Below are positions 24,301 to 39,300 of a DNA stretch of 64,000 nt, piece after piece. The translations under genes and the position numbers were made by a program. The stretch's first letter is position 1, and every line of letters begins with the position of its first letter. Source of the stretch: Mactra quadrangularis. Its lineage: Eukaryota > Mollusca > Bivalvia > Venerida > Mactridae. A model generated the notes under the pieces. The model saw nothing but the letters and a program-made list of their open reading frames with translations. It had not been told where the DNA came from and made no database searches. The DNA is taken from the NCBI GenBank assembly GCA_025267735.1, contig CM046299.1, positions 19,490,232 to 19,554,231 on the forward strand. The letters are read 5' to 3'.

Positions 24301-27300
24301 GACAACAAGAAATGTAATGTAAAAACCACATTAAAGCCGGATTTTAAAACTTTAACGCAAAAATTACAAAGGGAAATAATCCACAATAAAGGCAGGTAGA
24401 GTTGTGGTTACTTTCTAATTCTGTTCATCACATGATATGTTATCATTGTATGAAATTTCATAAAGATCTGACAATAAATGGCAGGAATATATGGTAAAGA
24501 AAAACTTTAACGCAATTGTTAATGACACCGGACGCTCGTTGAAAAATTCGGCTAAAAACCATTTGTTTCTAGTGACCAACATTAGATCACAAGAGATCAT
24601 TATCCCATCACTTAATCATAATTTAATATTAGTGAATACAGTTCCACCCCTCCTAACGGCCACCCCTCGTAAGCGGTCACCCCCTGTAAGCGGCCAGCTC
24701 GTGCCGCGACCGTTGAAAAACGCTCTATAATGCACCCCTATTAAGCGGTCACCCCTGTTCTCCAGCCAGCAGCCAGCCATTCTGTCTCCCAAACTCAAAA
24801 TAACCCCCGCCTAAACGGCCACCGCGGTCATGTATATCGACATAATTGCAATGACCCGTGTCATCAAACACAAAGGAAATCGCTACATTATCTTATCAAT
24901 TAGTCGTGACAGGCTCTAAAAATCAATAATTAGCTATCTTATAGTTCAATTGTTAGCGTGTATAATCAACTGACTGACACGGATTATAATCTGATCATTA
25001 TGTTTTACGTAATAAACAATGAACAATTTAACCTATATACGGTTTTGTTTAAAACCAATACGGACTGTTCAATCTTCGTAAGAGGGATGAATTATTGCCA
25101 AAACATTTTATGTGACGGAAAATAATTTTAGTGTGTATATAGAACATGTTTATTGCATGTGAAGATGTACTTTTGAAAAAGTACGATCATTCGAAACTAT
25201 TTGTTCGTAAGGAAATAATTTTCCTAATTAAAATTTTTAAACAAAGAAAGGTCAAAATTGAGGACGTTGAAATGCATTTTCCGAAAATAGGCTGCGTTCT
25301 ACATTCGAATTATTTAAACGAGGCCAACAATGATACACAGTTTTCTAAGCACTAGTTATTAAATTATTTGTTGGTTAATAAGACTTTTATCACATTTTAG
25401 ACTTATAAATTGCGTTAATTTCAGTTTCATTTTCGTATTTTTTTAACTATTACGGCATTTAGTCTGAACGACTTAATAACCGATTTTTTTTCTCAACTTG
25501 GTCGTACATATATCAGTTTTGATCTATTCAACAGAAGTAAAGAATATTACACAGAATGAAAATAATGTACTGTCAATTGTGTGACCTTGTCTTGTAAAGA
25601 ATAAAAAAAGCATACAACTTCAATTAAAACAACACTATTTCATTAAAACTTTACATCCAGACCCCCCCCCCTCTCTCAATGCCAAACCCCCTCTTAAGTG
25701 GTCACCCCGCTTAAGCAGCCAATTTGGCCGTTTCCCTTGGCTGGCTGCTTAAGAGGGGTTGGACTGTATTCTAGAACTCAGAGCAGATGACATTTTTACT
25801 GGATTGAGCAAAAATTTACTTGACCAAAAAAATCGTATTGGTTAGTTAAACATGCTGTCTATTTTAATGATTTCTCAATATATGTATATAACTTGAAATT
25901 GAAAAATCAATGTTCATGCATAAAAATATCTGAAGTAAATAGTTTTACCAAATTATAACGCCATTTTCATTCGTTTGTGAAATTTCTTGTCTATTCTATG
26001 ATTTTAATTGAGTTAAGGTAATAGTGGCTGTAAACAGTTGATGGACTGTCTGACAACTAACTTTCTTAAAGTCACAGGACAATGTGGATTTGGATGGTCT
26101 CTGTCAACAGGTTGAATTCAAAGACTATTATAGAGTTGTTGACTCAGACCCTTGCTGACAACTTATGGCACAAGGGGAATTCTATGTTTATACTGTTGTA
26201 CATACCTGCCGGGTTTACTAGCATATTTCTGTAATCTAGCCTTCACTTCATCATATGTTAGGAAGGCCACATAACCTGGATGTGTAACAGCTAACACATT
26301 CCAATTTCTTAATAAATTGCACCATGGCTGAAATAACCTGAAATATGATAAACAAAGAGAATGCTTAAAACAATATTACTAATAACAAGTAACAACAAGA
26401 AATGTAATGTGGAAACCACCTTAAAGCCTGATTTAAAATCTTTAACGCAAAAAATACAAAAGGGAATAATCCATAATTAAACCAGGTAGAGTTGTGGTTA
26501 CTTTCTAATTCTGTTCATCACATGGTATATTGTCATTGTATGAAGTTTCATAAAGATCTGACAATAAATGGCAGAAATATATGCTAAATTGAAAACTTAA
26601 ACGCAATTGTTAACAACACCCACGACCTCTGCCCGCCTGCCCACCCGTGTTTTGCCAAACTATTAGCCAAATTTTTTCGTTGAAAAATCTGGCTAAAAAC
26701 TATGATTAATGTCAACTTGTTTAAATTATTCTTTTTTTAAGGAGGGGAATTAATATTGAGTCAACTTCATCCAGCTGCCAGCTAACCAACCTTGTTGACA
26801 CTTTGTGAAGGTTATGTAAGTGTGTGTAAATTTTGTTAATAACTTAAACATGATTTACTAGAGGTCCATATGGAAGATTGGATTTATATCCAAATGTGTA
26901 CTGTGAAGCCCCGTTTAATAAAGGCTATATTGTTGTTGCTGTTGTGGTCGTTGTTGCTGTCCTTATTGTTATCATTATTGTCATTATTGCCTAAACACTG
27001 ATTTTGTTAAATTTAAATATCAAAATTACTACAATTTTATGCACTTAAGACTCCTTGAAAAAAATTCCCAATTTCTTTTTGAAAAGTCTAAACTAATACA
27101 CAATTAAGGAGAGGCTAGAATTTGTACCCACAATGCAATTTTATATAAATTTTCAGATGATCATTTTTCAACAAGTTTTAAATCATTTGACAGGCAAGCA
27201 GGCAGATAAACTGAAACAAAACAAAACCCAATACACCAGATCATTGAACTACAGAAGGTGGGAGGAGGGCGTGTAATTAAGAAAAGAATCATTTAACCAT

Positions 27301-30300
27301 TAAATTGACTGAAACTCCTTATTATAGAAATAAATATCAAGTTGTATCAAATGATAATACCAGTGGTATAATCAATCTATGATTGAAAACTATTCCTCCG
27401 TTAATAACACACCCAATACATAATAATAATACACCAAAATTTACATTTATTATAAGATTACAAGTTACAACCTACACAAATTTTATTATTCAATCAAAGG
27501 ATAGGCTGACAGTTCATTTATCATTTACAAACAAACCTGTTTTAGCTAACATGAGAATTTAGCGATTTTTTGTGAATTGAGTATCTTCCTTAAAATTTTA
27601 CATTATTTACTATTACATATTATGGTATTACTCTTCGAATTTATTAAAGACTAATCTATAGACAAATAAATTATCATCCCCCCCCAACTCACTTAAGGCC
27701 TAAATAAAAGCCCAATCTGATTTAACCCAAAATCTTAAATTATCTGCTAGCATATCTGCTTATTTTACATCTGACAAGCCTACAATAACAGTCACATTCA
27801 GCTGACCTTTGCAATATTAAAACATTGATGACATAATTTTCAAAGAATCATCCAATCACAGTGTATGAATAACAAGTACCATCAAAATAACTCAGAAAAC
27901 CTGACCTTATAAAATAAAACAAATTTCTGATGCTACTGGCAGTGTTTCAACTAGATAAAATCTATGCATTAAACAGTTGACAGTGACTCAACTATAACAT
28001 CACCTGAATATGACCCCCAGTGCAATTTCGGGAGATCCTATGACAGGATCTAAAGGTATCCGTTCATGAATGTCGTGTTAAAGCCCTTCTCTTTATCAAT
28101 CAATACTTCATAATAATGTTAACTCCCCCAAGAAAGGCCCTTATCTACAGGTTAGACCATACCAATAAAAATACAATATAATAACATTGAAATGCTTTCA
28201 ATACTAATGTCACATTGATATAAAGTGTATTTCATATGTTTAGTAGATATACTACATTTAGTGATAGAGCTAAGACATATAAAAGTGCATCCAAACTTTG
28301 ACCTCTAATATGAAACCTTTTTGGTTAAGTCTATCATAAGAGATTTCTGTTGTTTCTTTTAAATTTTTATTGCAAGAGGGAGTCCCCCCCCCCCCCCCTT
28401 CAAAGCCAAGGTCAATATGTCACACATTTCACCGCTTAATACTTGTGGTTTATACATGTATATTTATAATTTATTATAAAAATTTTCAATAAAATGTTAT
28501 ATAATGATTAATCATACATAATAAATGTTTGAAGGTTAAATATATGACCTTTTCAATGAAACCTAATTATTTATACACATAAGTTACAAAATAAGTACAA
28601 AAAATCTCAAATTGTGGTAAAAATGATTAACCTTTAGCTATAGAAATTTGACAGTGTATAAAAATGTACTATTTTTGAAATGTACCGATCAATAAATAAA
28701 GCTGGTGGTTAAGATGGTAATTTTCTTTGATAAAATCATCTAAGACAGACATTAGGAGCTATCAGTCCAATAGTAAGAAGTGTGCTTAGGGACCGAGGGG
28801 TCCTGGGTTTGAACCCCAGTAGGAGCACTGCTAGTTTCCTTGGGCAAGAAATTTACCTAAAGTTGTTTGACTCAACCTAGGGGTATATAAGTACTATGAG
28901 GGATCACCTGCCTGAAAGTAATTACAATAATCAGGGGTAATCATAAAATTGTAGTGGACTGAACATGTATATGGATCCACTGTAACTTTTTTATACTTAA
29001 GAAATTTTAGATATTGTTGAGCTAAGTGGCTTTTGTTGAGACCTTTTAAGAAGATGGCAGTGAAAATATAATTAAAATAATCACTAATTTGTTTCCAAAA
29101 AGTACAAAAGAAACAACATTAAGGAAATTATTCAAGTTAACTTTCACAACAGGAAATTTTCTCTATCAGCATATTTGATCCTTAATTTACACTTAAAAGG
29201 AGTAATTACTCCAATGTATTTGTAACAAGGATGTTTTTAGTAATATTATTCGCACTTCAGCTTAATTATTCATCTTGATTTAACAATGTTTACCAACACT
29301 TTTAATAAGTTACATTAATTAAGCAGCTCACTCCCCAAAACTGCTTTCCTTAACACTATTCTAAACCATAGGCAGTTGGCCTAACCTAGCCTTGACCATT
29401 GTCTATAACCAGCACTCACCTACCCTTTCACCAAATTAATAATTTCTCCTTATCAATAGAGAAAAATTAGCATTATTGTTGAAATTTCAAGAAAGGATAT
29501 AACAAGAGCCATGGCAAGGCTTTTTCAGCCTATCTCACGGGGCCGAATATGGGCCCCGTTCCCAATGCCAAATAACTACCATTTTCCCCAATTTCAAGAA
29601 AAAAATCCCTATCTTGTTAAATAATTCCCTTTGAACAGGATGTCTTTTGCCTTTACAAAAAAAAACACGGAAATTCATGTAAAAATAATAAATACATGAG
29701 ACACCAAAGCAAGGCACATAAAGGTTTAAAGCAGAAAACTTAATGATGAAATTTCCCAATTGGGTTGATTTGTTGAAATTATTTTCCCAAATAGGACTAT
29801 TTACAGTGTTAAAAATTCCCAATTTGAGCAGGGGCTTTTATCCCAAATCCCACTGAAAAAGCCCTGCATGGTAAGGCTTGAACCAGCCATGTCTTTGGGA
29901 CACAAGATCTATTTGAAATCCTACCCATAGCTTAATGTGCCACAGACCCAGGTTATCATAATGAACATATTATAGATTAAAACAAAATCTGTCTATAGTG
30001 CAGTTGGTAGCACACCCGATTTCTAGAGCTTCAAAGAGGTAACGGGTTCAAATCCAACCCAAGAAAGTTAAACCCTTCCATGAAAATTTGACAATTATGT
30101 AAATTTCCTCCATTAATAAGGTATATATAAAAGATTTTGGCCTTGTGGAAGGGCATGCGAGTACTGGCTATAGTATAGACAAGGGTCCAGGAAAGCTAGG
30201 TTAGGGGTACTGGACGCCATAAAATAATAAAATGTGTTGACACCCAGTATAAATAACTTAAATAAAACTATTTTTAGACAAAAACTCAAAAACTTTATCC

Positions 30301-33300
30301 TTACAAAAAACTACAATTGTAGATATATCATTGAAAATGTATAACATGACATTTAGAGATAAACCATTTTGTACCAGGAAGTCATAAATATTACGATCTA
30401 TTTAGTCAAAATATTACAACGTTTAAACATAACACATGTGTTAAACTTGTCATATCTATATTACATGACGTAATATTGAACTATAATATAGTTAACATTT
30501 AAAATTAAATATAATAACGAACCAACTCCCATTAATGTATATACTATGACATATTTCAAACTGTAAACACCTATCATAGATGATCTCTATATTATGACAA
30601 TTAACAGCTAACAACACTAAAATGGTACATTGATCTTTAATAGTCTCTTTACTGGTAGGCGTGATTATGCTTATATTAATAGTTATTTAATGCCATGAAT
30701 GCCAGTTTATGACTGAATTCGGTGCAAATTCATTCAAGTACCAGCTCAGGGCTTTTTCAGCCTATCTCACGGGGCCGATATTCGGCCCTGTTCCCAATGC
30801 CAAATAACGACCATTTTTCCCAATTTCAAGAAAAAAATTCCCAATCTCGTTGAATAATTCCCCTTTGAATAAGATGCCTTTGGACTTAACAAAAGAAATC
30901 ACGAAACTTCAACTTTCGCGGATCGTTTGTTTACTTTTGATCGGTGACCCGTGAAATCCGCTGTCCGCGAAAATCATAAGTAAAATTTATCAAACTCCCC
31001 GCAGCGGTTATCTCCCTTTATCAAATCAATAACAAGTAGCAAAGCGTGACGTAAGCACTGTGAGGAGTAAGAAAATTTATTCGTCGCACTGCGGGTTATT
31101 CAACGTAAAATAACAGTTAAAACTAACAATTTTGTCACCAATTTACCTTTTAATAGCCTTTATTAAGTTTATAACGCATAAATTTATGTTCTATTGTTTG
31201 AAACGAAATCACACGAACCATTACGATGTATTGTCATATATTTTCGCGACCACCGCAAGATCGCAAATTCGTTTGAAACATTTTTGATCCGTGTTTGTTA
31301 TAAAATAAATATTTGTTTATATTTTTCATCTTGATTAAACAATAGTTGCCTCAGGGAGCGACACAAACAAAAAATTGATTCTGTTTTCGTACGTGTGCTC
31401 TCAAAATAAACCCTAAATAACAGTGATTTTCTTCTTTGTCAACAATATCTTAACTGGTTTAGTTTTAAGAATTTTCGTCTGACATATCTGCTTGTGTTTT
31501 AAAACAAACAGTTACAAAATTATTTGATTTAACACCTATACACCTTGGCAGAACCCATTGTGAAGTGTAGTTCAATACTGTAACTTTCATTGGTTACCAA
31601 CTTACCAGGGATTCACAAAAATGTTTTTGATAATTCAAGGTCTCAGACATATTTCATTATGTTTGAAAATAAAAATAACTTATCATTTTTTCATATTATT
31701 TTTCTTGTAAAGAGAGCATGGAATTTAAGAAATAAGGAAGTAATCAAGTACAATCAAAATAAGAATCATAAAAATAATGGATACATGATAATTTGCAATG
31801 AATACTTTACTGAATTGTCAGAACAAACTCTTGAATGGCACTGCAACACCTTCAGAGACACCAAAGCAATTGTTTATGCATACTGTATAAAGATTTATTG
31901 CAGAAAAATTAAATTATGAAATATCCAAATTGGTTTGATTAGTCAATATTTTTTCCCAAATCTGACTATTTACCGCGTTAAAAATTCCCAATTTGGGCAG
32001 GGGCCTTTTTCCCAAAACCCCCTGAAAAAGCCCTGCAGCTTTCAGTCTGAATAAAGGCAAAAACAGGGGCAAAAATATTTGGCGAGAAATCAACTTTTTC
32101 CCTGGTGTATACATCATCACCACAGGTGACAGACTCAATTTTTCCTTATTATAGTATATATAGAGAAAAGGTCTCTAACGCCTGTTCAACGGTTGTAGTT
32201 TTCAACTCGTCACCAAGCTCACAAAAACGACTCGATCGTCAAATCTTTTTTACTATCAGTTCTAGAAAGGATTATTTTGCACAAAAATACTTTTTATTTG
32301 AAGAAAAACGATCAAAAATTGATGAAATGGTCCCAATATATCCCCAAAAAGCCTTAAAAATCGTTTTATGTCAAACAAGTCGTCCATATAGAACGTATAG
32401 TGAAACGGACTGTTTCGTCCGCTGTGAGCAAATAAAACAAAAACTACCATAAAATCTACATATTTTCAATAAATAAATCCATTTTCTATCGACTCACGGC
32501 GTAAAAACTTTTAAACAGGTCTCTAAGACACTTAAACCCACGAATATTGTTCCACATGCCTACTATTTTGACAGATGACCTCCATTTTGTTACATTTCCA
32601 ATTGACGCGTTTTGATTGGTCGAAAAATCATGTTGACCAATCAAAACGCGTCTAGGATTCACTGTGGAAATCTAACAAAATGGAGGTCATCTTGTCAAAA
32701 CAGTAGGCATGTAGAACAATATTCTTGGGTTTAAGTGTTTCTAGAGGCCTGTTTGAAAGTTTTTACGCCGTGTATCGATAGAAAATGGATTAATTTATTG
32801 AAAGTTTGTAGATTTCATGGCAGTTTTTGTTTTATTAGCTCAAAGCGGACGAAATAGTCCGTTTCACTATACGTTCTATATGGACGACTTGTTTGACATA
32901 GAACGATTTTTAAGGCTTTTGGGGGATATATTGGACCATTTTATTAAGTCTTGATCGATTTTCTTCAAATAAAAAGTATTTTTGTGCTTAATAATCCTTT
33001 CTAGAGCTGATAGTGAAAAAGATTTGACGATCGGGCCATTTTTGTTAGCTTGGTGACGAGTTGAAAACTACAACCGTTGAACAAGCGTTAGAGACCTTTT
33101 CTCTATATATACTATAATAAGGAAAAATTGAGTCTGTCACCTGTGATCATCACAAAAATAAGTAAAAAAATTTCACTTGTCTAAAGCTTTGGGCTAGTGG
33201 ATTTAGGTGATGAATGCCAAACTATACATGTAAATAGTTCCAATACTCACCTTGAAAAAACATCAAACTCAAAACAGGATATATAATCATTACAAGTAAG

Positions 33301-36300
33301 GTCTATAGTAGACTTTAATGCCATTGCTTCTAAAGGGGAACTGATTCCATGGACTTCATTCAATGAACCACGAAACAATTTCCATGTAACTATAGTCCTG
33401 AAAATAAACAAACAAATCATGCATTATGCTGAAGACTGTGTACTATTTGATAATAGTATATGGTGAAAATATATGGGTCAGCTAAAAGTACAAGACTAAT
33501 CTTCTCACATCTCCTCTCTCAAATATAAAACACCACATGCAATGGTTACTGAGGGATACAAATTTCATTAGCCCAGTTGCCCAATGCAACTGAATTTCCA
33601 CCAGGGTGAATGAAAATAACAATTGACAGGCCCAGGTTGCCAGTACATTCAGAATACTAAGGTTTCCCAAACCCAAGCAACTAGGGCTGAGGATCGTTGA
33701 GCAAGTGGCGATCCGATCCAAACCACGATTCATATGTAGCGATTCACGAATCGAACCACGAATCTTTTGTTAATGGAAAAGTATACAAAATTCATATAAT
33801 AACAAAAATAAGTGTAGAATTAATATAAAATAAGTGTAGAATTACAGAAGCTTCTACTGTAAGGGAAACCATGTACTTCAAACATTTCTATTACCTGAAT
33901 AGGCTGATGTTTTACGGGTATTTTCAGTGAAAACGTTTGTGCATATCGAATTTTTACACAAGATAATTCATTCCCTACATAAATTAAAGTTTTCATTTTA
34001 AGTGCGGTTCGTTTTCAGCTGTAATTAAGCTGAAAATTTTATTCCATTTTTTTCGAAAAATAGATTGCGATCCGACGATTTCGGACTTGACGAATATTCG
34101 TACTCTATTTTCTGGTTGAGATCGCGAATACCCGAGTACTCGGATACTCGCCGCAGCCCTACAAGCAACACCATATGAGAAAGATTATATAGCTATTTGA
34201 AATCTGCTACCCTTGTTGGAATTTAAGGCAGGTTGAGTTGTATTTTGTTGTAATGTTTAAGGTGAGCTCCTAACTTCAAAGCTGGGCCTCTAAAATCTAC
34301 CTGTTAGGAGTCCAAGTAGTCCCCATGCTGACAATGGGGAAACTATATGCCTTTAACTACATGTATATACAAATTGAGGGCATAAGTCACTAAAGTGATT
34401 GACTAGGAAGTTAAAACAGCCATTGATTTTATCTGAAAAAAAACTTTATAACTATATTTAGAACCTTGCACACACTGCATGCATCATATACTCATAAAAT
34501 ATTGTATGCACAATCTAGTAAGATAAAGCATGGTTAAGGTTGGATAATGTAAAATGGATGACATATTGGGAGGTCTTTATCAGTGCATTAATATCTCCAA
34601 ATATTCCCTAAAACAAAACTTAATGCTTGTTCAACATTATAAAATCAAGACAAGACATACATGTTGGTTAGATTTTTTTACCAATGTAGCTATGGTTAAA
34701 CAAAGCACTCATATAATTTTGCCTTTCAACTAGTTTTTACACAGCAGTGTTAGTTGAGTGCTTAGTAAGCAAGAAGTCCATATCCTTCAGGTTAGAATTT
34801 AGCCAAAGTCTTAATTAAGAGATTGTAATACAACTCAGGGGTCAACTCCTATAAGGGCTGGGAGGCAGAAAAAAGTAGCAAATGTAGAAAAAGGGCAGGG
34901 TGCAGCACCCTGCTATCTGCTATAGGACAACCACTGAAACTTATTCAGACTTCACAGAAAGGACACAACATTCTCAAACATAGACTAAAATAATGCAGTC
35001 ATTTATATCTTGAAATTGGAATTTTTGACAAGGAATTTACTCTTTCTAGTCCTTTTAAAATCATGAGTGATGCAACAGAAGGAACACTAACGGCTCTTTT
35101 ATCCAAGTATTGACAGGAAAAACAATGTCATTCAATTTTTTAAATACGTGTGACAAATCTCACATTGACAATGACCATCATTTGACAATGAGTCAATGTA
35201 ATTATATTTATACTGCACTCCAAAAGTTCCTTCACATTGCACTTAATCAAATTGCTACAAATTCCAAGTTCAAGTTTGAATAATTATTTTATTGTTTATT
35301 TTATTCATTATTGATGCAATGAGAACAAACTTTTATTGGTACATCTTATTTTATTAAGTTGATGCAACAGTTATCAATCAGCCTCCGAAACAATGGTCAA
35401 TGTACCACAATGAACCATAATCAAGTTTGAGGTATTTTTTTAATTTCATATTCAAGAGAAAAAAATACTGATTTCTAAAAGCAAACTAAAAACCAATTAA
35501 CAATAAACTGCTATTAAAACTTTTTGTAGCTCCATTACTACTATGTAAATTGTGAATGTTTGAACAAACTTTTGGAGGGCAGTGTATACAGAATAAAACT
35601 TGCCTTATGTAGCAAACATGTGACATCATACCAACATCATGCAATGTCTTGAACCTTCAATTATACTCCATATTGTCTTACAACAGAAATCTTTCAACAG
35701 GAAATGACTTTTGACTGTGTTTCAATCATTATAACACTATATAAGAAGTTGGATTTCTGTCATTGGACAGTAAAACATGGCTTTGTCAAGTTAATGGTCA
35801 TGTGATCATCACAAGTTTTTATCATTGAAGTACATTTCAAAATCCCTTTATTTAGAGCCTTCAATAGATTTTACATCGCAAAGGAAACCTTTCTCAGGTC
35901 CCAAAAACCATGAGCTTCAGACAAGAGGTGAAAAATTTCACTCATGAAATTTTCATATTTTGTAATACCCATTCTATGTATGTAAATGGTGTCAGGTCTA
36001 TCATGATTCTTATAAATCTTATGTCAAAATACAGACAAGTCCCACTCTAAAGACCAACTGTGTGATTTGAGCAGAAAAAGGTCACAATTAAACAAGGTCA
36101 CTCCATTATAAAGACTGTCAATTGTGATGGTCCTAAAAGCAGATATTTACTGTAACAAGAAACCCTTAATTTCAGACAAGTGATTTAAGTGGTAAACATT
36201 TCAATTGTACCTAAATATAACCATAAATATTTACTGTCTTTATATCATCCTTTAAAAGTTAGTAATAATATTTTTATAAATAGTCAGTTCATACTTAATA

Positions 36301-39300
36301 CTGTCATTTAACAATTTACCGTATATATTGTATTTAACGCCCATTCTCAAATAACTACCCTATTTGGGATTCACTTTACCTTAGTGTTTTTAATTTCAAC
36401 ATTTATTCCAGAAAATAAACAACACAAGTATTTCCAATAAATATAAATCTACCGTATTTATTCTAGTAATTTTATCATTTTTGTACTCAAATAAACGCCC
36501 CCTTTTGGGGGGGAAAAACTCCCCTGGGCCTTTAATAGAGAATTTACAGTTTTATATCTGACATAACCCTATTAAACTACTATTGATAATTTTAATTCTC
36601 ATTTTGCATTGATTTCATAATGTTTGAAGCAACTCTTTGGAATAAAAATCCCTCATAGTTAGGAAATTATTGAACCTACTTGTTCACTTTGACAATTCAG
36701 TCATGTTTCAAGAGCCAGTCCACCAAACCCACTGTCCCTGGGTTAGCTATATGTCATTAGCAAGAGACTGACAACATCAATACTTGATACAGTGGTAATT
36801 AATTTTTTTTAAAAAGAAGAAATAAAAAAGGGTGCTGTGCCTAGTAATTGTGCTTTAGAAAAACCACAAGTAAATTATGATTTTTTAACATGGCCTCTCA
36901 ACCCAACAAAAGAAGAGTCTGTCAAAAACAGGTACCAATAAATATGTTTGGAAGTTTTCGATTATCATAGATTTAAAAACAAGTTTTCATTGATTGTTTG
37001 ATTTATAGCAATGAATAGTATGAAACAATTTAATTTGTATTTATACGATTTAAATACTTAAAAATTGCATGGTTACATCTTGAACACTTCACCCGACAAA
37101 AAATGAGTCTAAAATAGCAAGTTAGTGCAATGTAACATGCTATGTTCACAAAGTTGATTTGTAATATATTTGCATGTTTCAGGACAATTTGTATAACCTA
37201 TACTATAGCTATCAAGTAAGATAATGAATAAATTAACTGTAATATGATACATAATAAGTGTAAAGACTTGACACATATATGTAGATGTAAATAAACAACT
37301 AATATTTATCATGATAATACTACAGGTTGTCCACATAAACATTGCGTATGTAAACATTGCCAGTTTCATTACACACTAATATTTAGGGATGAATCTTTTT
37401 TACAATTTTATAGATTAGTTAGTTTACACTTATTTTATGAACACATCTTTGCATAAAATTTACCATGTTCATCAGTAAAATGGTGTACATGCATTAGCTT
37501 ATTCTCCTATGTAGTGGACAAAACCATTGTTTAAAGTACAAAAACATGCATGACCTAGAATATGACCTGTATAATCAATTATAGACTATCTCTGGTCATG
37601 TCAACTTTGTCACTTACTATTAAGATAATATAATAAATCTGCTTTATGTCTCATCAACAATGTAACTTGAGAACATCTAAACTATGAGACAGAATCACGT
37701 TATAAGTTATAAATACAATTTTCTTCTTTTGGTTGGGTTTAACACCATAGCAACACATTCTTTAGGTCATATCACGGTGATCAGTCAACCTACTTCCCAT
37801 TCCTGGAAAAGCTAAATCTTTGGATATAGCTATTATTCAGTTAATAGCGCACACTTCAGTCAGTGACTGACAACTGCCCTAGATATGATTTAGAATCATT
37901 GGTAGGAGGGAGACTGGCCATAGAAATTATTTCATGACCAAGCTCTACTAAAGTATGCCCCATCCCAGGAATTGAACCTTCGACCCCTTGATCTACAGAC
38001 TTGCGCTACCAACTGAGCTAACTGGGTGGCCTACAACTTTCACTCTTCACCTCATTATTTTTTACAAACATTTGCTCAATTTACTGACTTAAATCATAGA
38101 AATGGGCAAAATTATCCACTAGCCTGGTAAACAAGGGTCTATAGAGACATGATCTACAACAACAACAACAACTAATGAAGAACATAGATCAATTCTGTAT
38201 TTCCATCATAATTTGTACAGAAAGTTATGTAAGAGTTACTTCCCTTTCTCATGATTACGATCGGCAAACACTAATTTTGACACCTTCATCCCTTACCCCC
38301 TCTCAAATTTCTCACTGGATTTACACGAATTGGAAAAAATGGCCTTTGCGGTCATCGAAAATACAGAATTCCGTAAGTACATGTATACCGAAAACTTTCA
38401 CCCATGTCTAAGTTGTACACATCTTCAAACTCAGATATCAATTGTATAAATGTAAACTCTCAACTTTTGACCATAAATATAAGAAATCGATGACCAAATA
38501 ACTTAAATAAGTAGTAAGACCTAGCTACATTAGTACACAATGAATCTATTAACAATGTAAGTGGTTATTAGTACATACATAGTACATCTTTCCTGTTTGT
38601 ATCCATGTATAGATAGAATAAATACATTTAGTACATACAATGGTGGACTTGGTCAACATGTAGGGGATTGTTGAGGTTTTTACATGCTTAAGATTGCTGA
38701 AAATAGTATTTAAAATGCTTCTTTTTGGTTCCTGTCCCTGGGATTTCACACGATCTTAATTACAAAATAACCCGGTTTTCGTTGAAAACCTGGTTAATAA
38801 CTAGAATTGAGAGATGGGGATGATCTCCGTGTTAGCAAATAACTTGAAAATAGGCATAATGGGCCTGTTTTATCTTTGTCCTTAAGACCCATTTTCATCA
38901 AAATCTTTGAGTTTTACGCAAATTATAGTAAGATTTTGATAATAAGCAGCCAAGGTTTCTAACAAAAAAAATTATTTTCCAGAACCCCTTAAATAACATA
39001 TGGGTAGGTCAAACATCCTCAACCCCTGCCCCCCTCCCATTCAAAATATCTAGTTCTTCTCTTAATTAAATTAAGTATAGATAGTACATTATACAAGTAC
39101 TTGGTGACATCAGAATGACCTTATGTACAATCACACAACACCATGATACAACTCCCATTAAAATATCAACCACAAATATTCAGTCATGATAAACTAATGT
39201 AAAATCCATTACTCAGTAAACAATCTCCAATTTCTTAATGAGATTTTTATTTAAAGATTTCAAGTTTCAAGGATGTATTGATGTGAACTAAAAATTGTTT

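Larger units (their letters stand above)
24290..26205 (-). other. CBL intron 3
   Basis: About 1.9 kb, mostly repeats: a hairpin-ended repeat (24301-24560) and a pogo/Tigger-like element (24639-25766). 25770-26200 shows nothing recognised. Confidence 0.75.
26338..33250 (-). other. CBL intron 2
   Basis: About 6.9 kb. Holds the hairpin-ended repeat copy 2, a SINE C copy, SINE A copies in both orientations, two CAGGG-ended elements and the 1-kb palindrome. A weak relative of the AGGTCA palindrome repeat is at 27785-27835. 26750-28380 otherwise shows only AT-rich sequence, and 28384-28398 is a run of 15 C. Confidence 0.75.

Noticed and set aside
31590..31919. 109-codon plus-strand ORF as a possible transposase
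   Set aside because: Inside the CAGGG element 30747-32035, but no DDE, zinc finger or other transposase motif is visible.
32105..32452. 115-codon plus-strand ORF and its mirror ORFs
   Set aside because: They lie in one arm of the palindromic element; the other arm carries the mirror with frame breaks.
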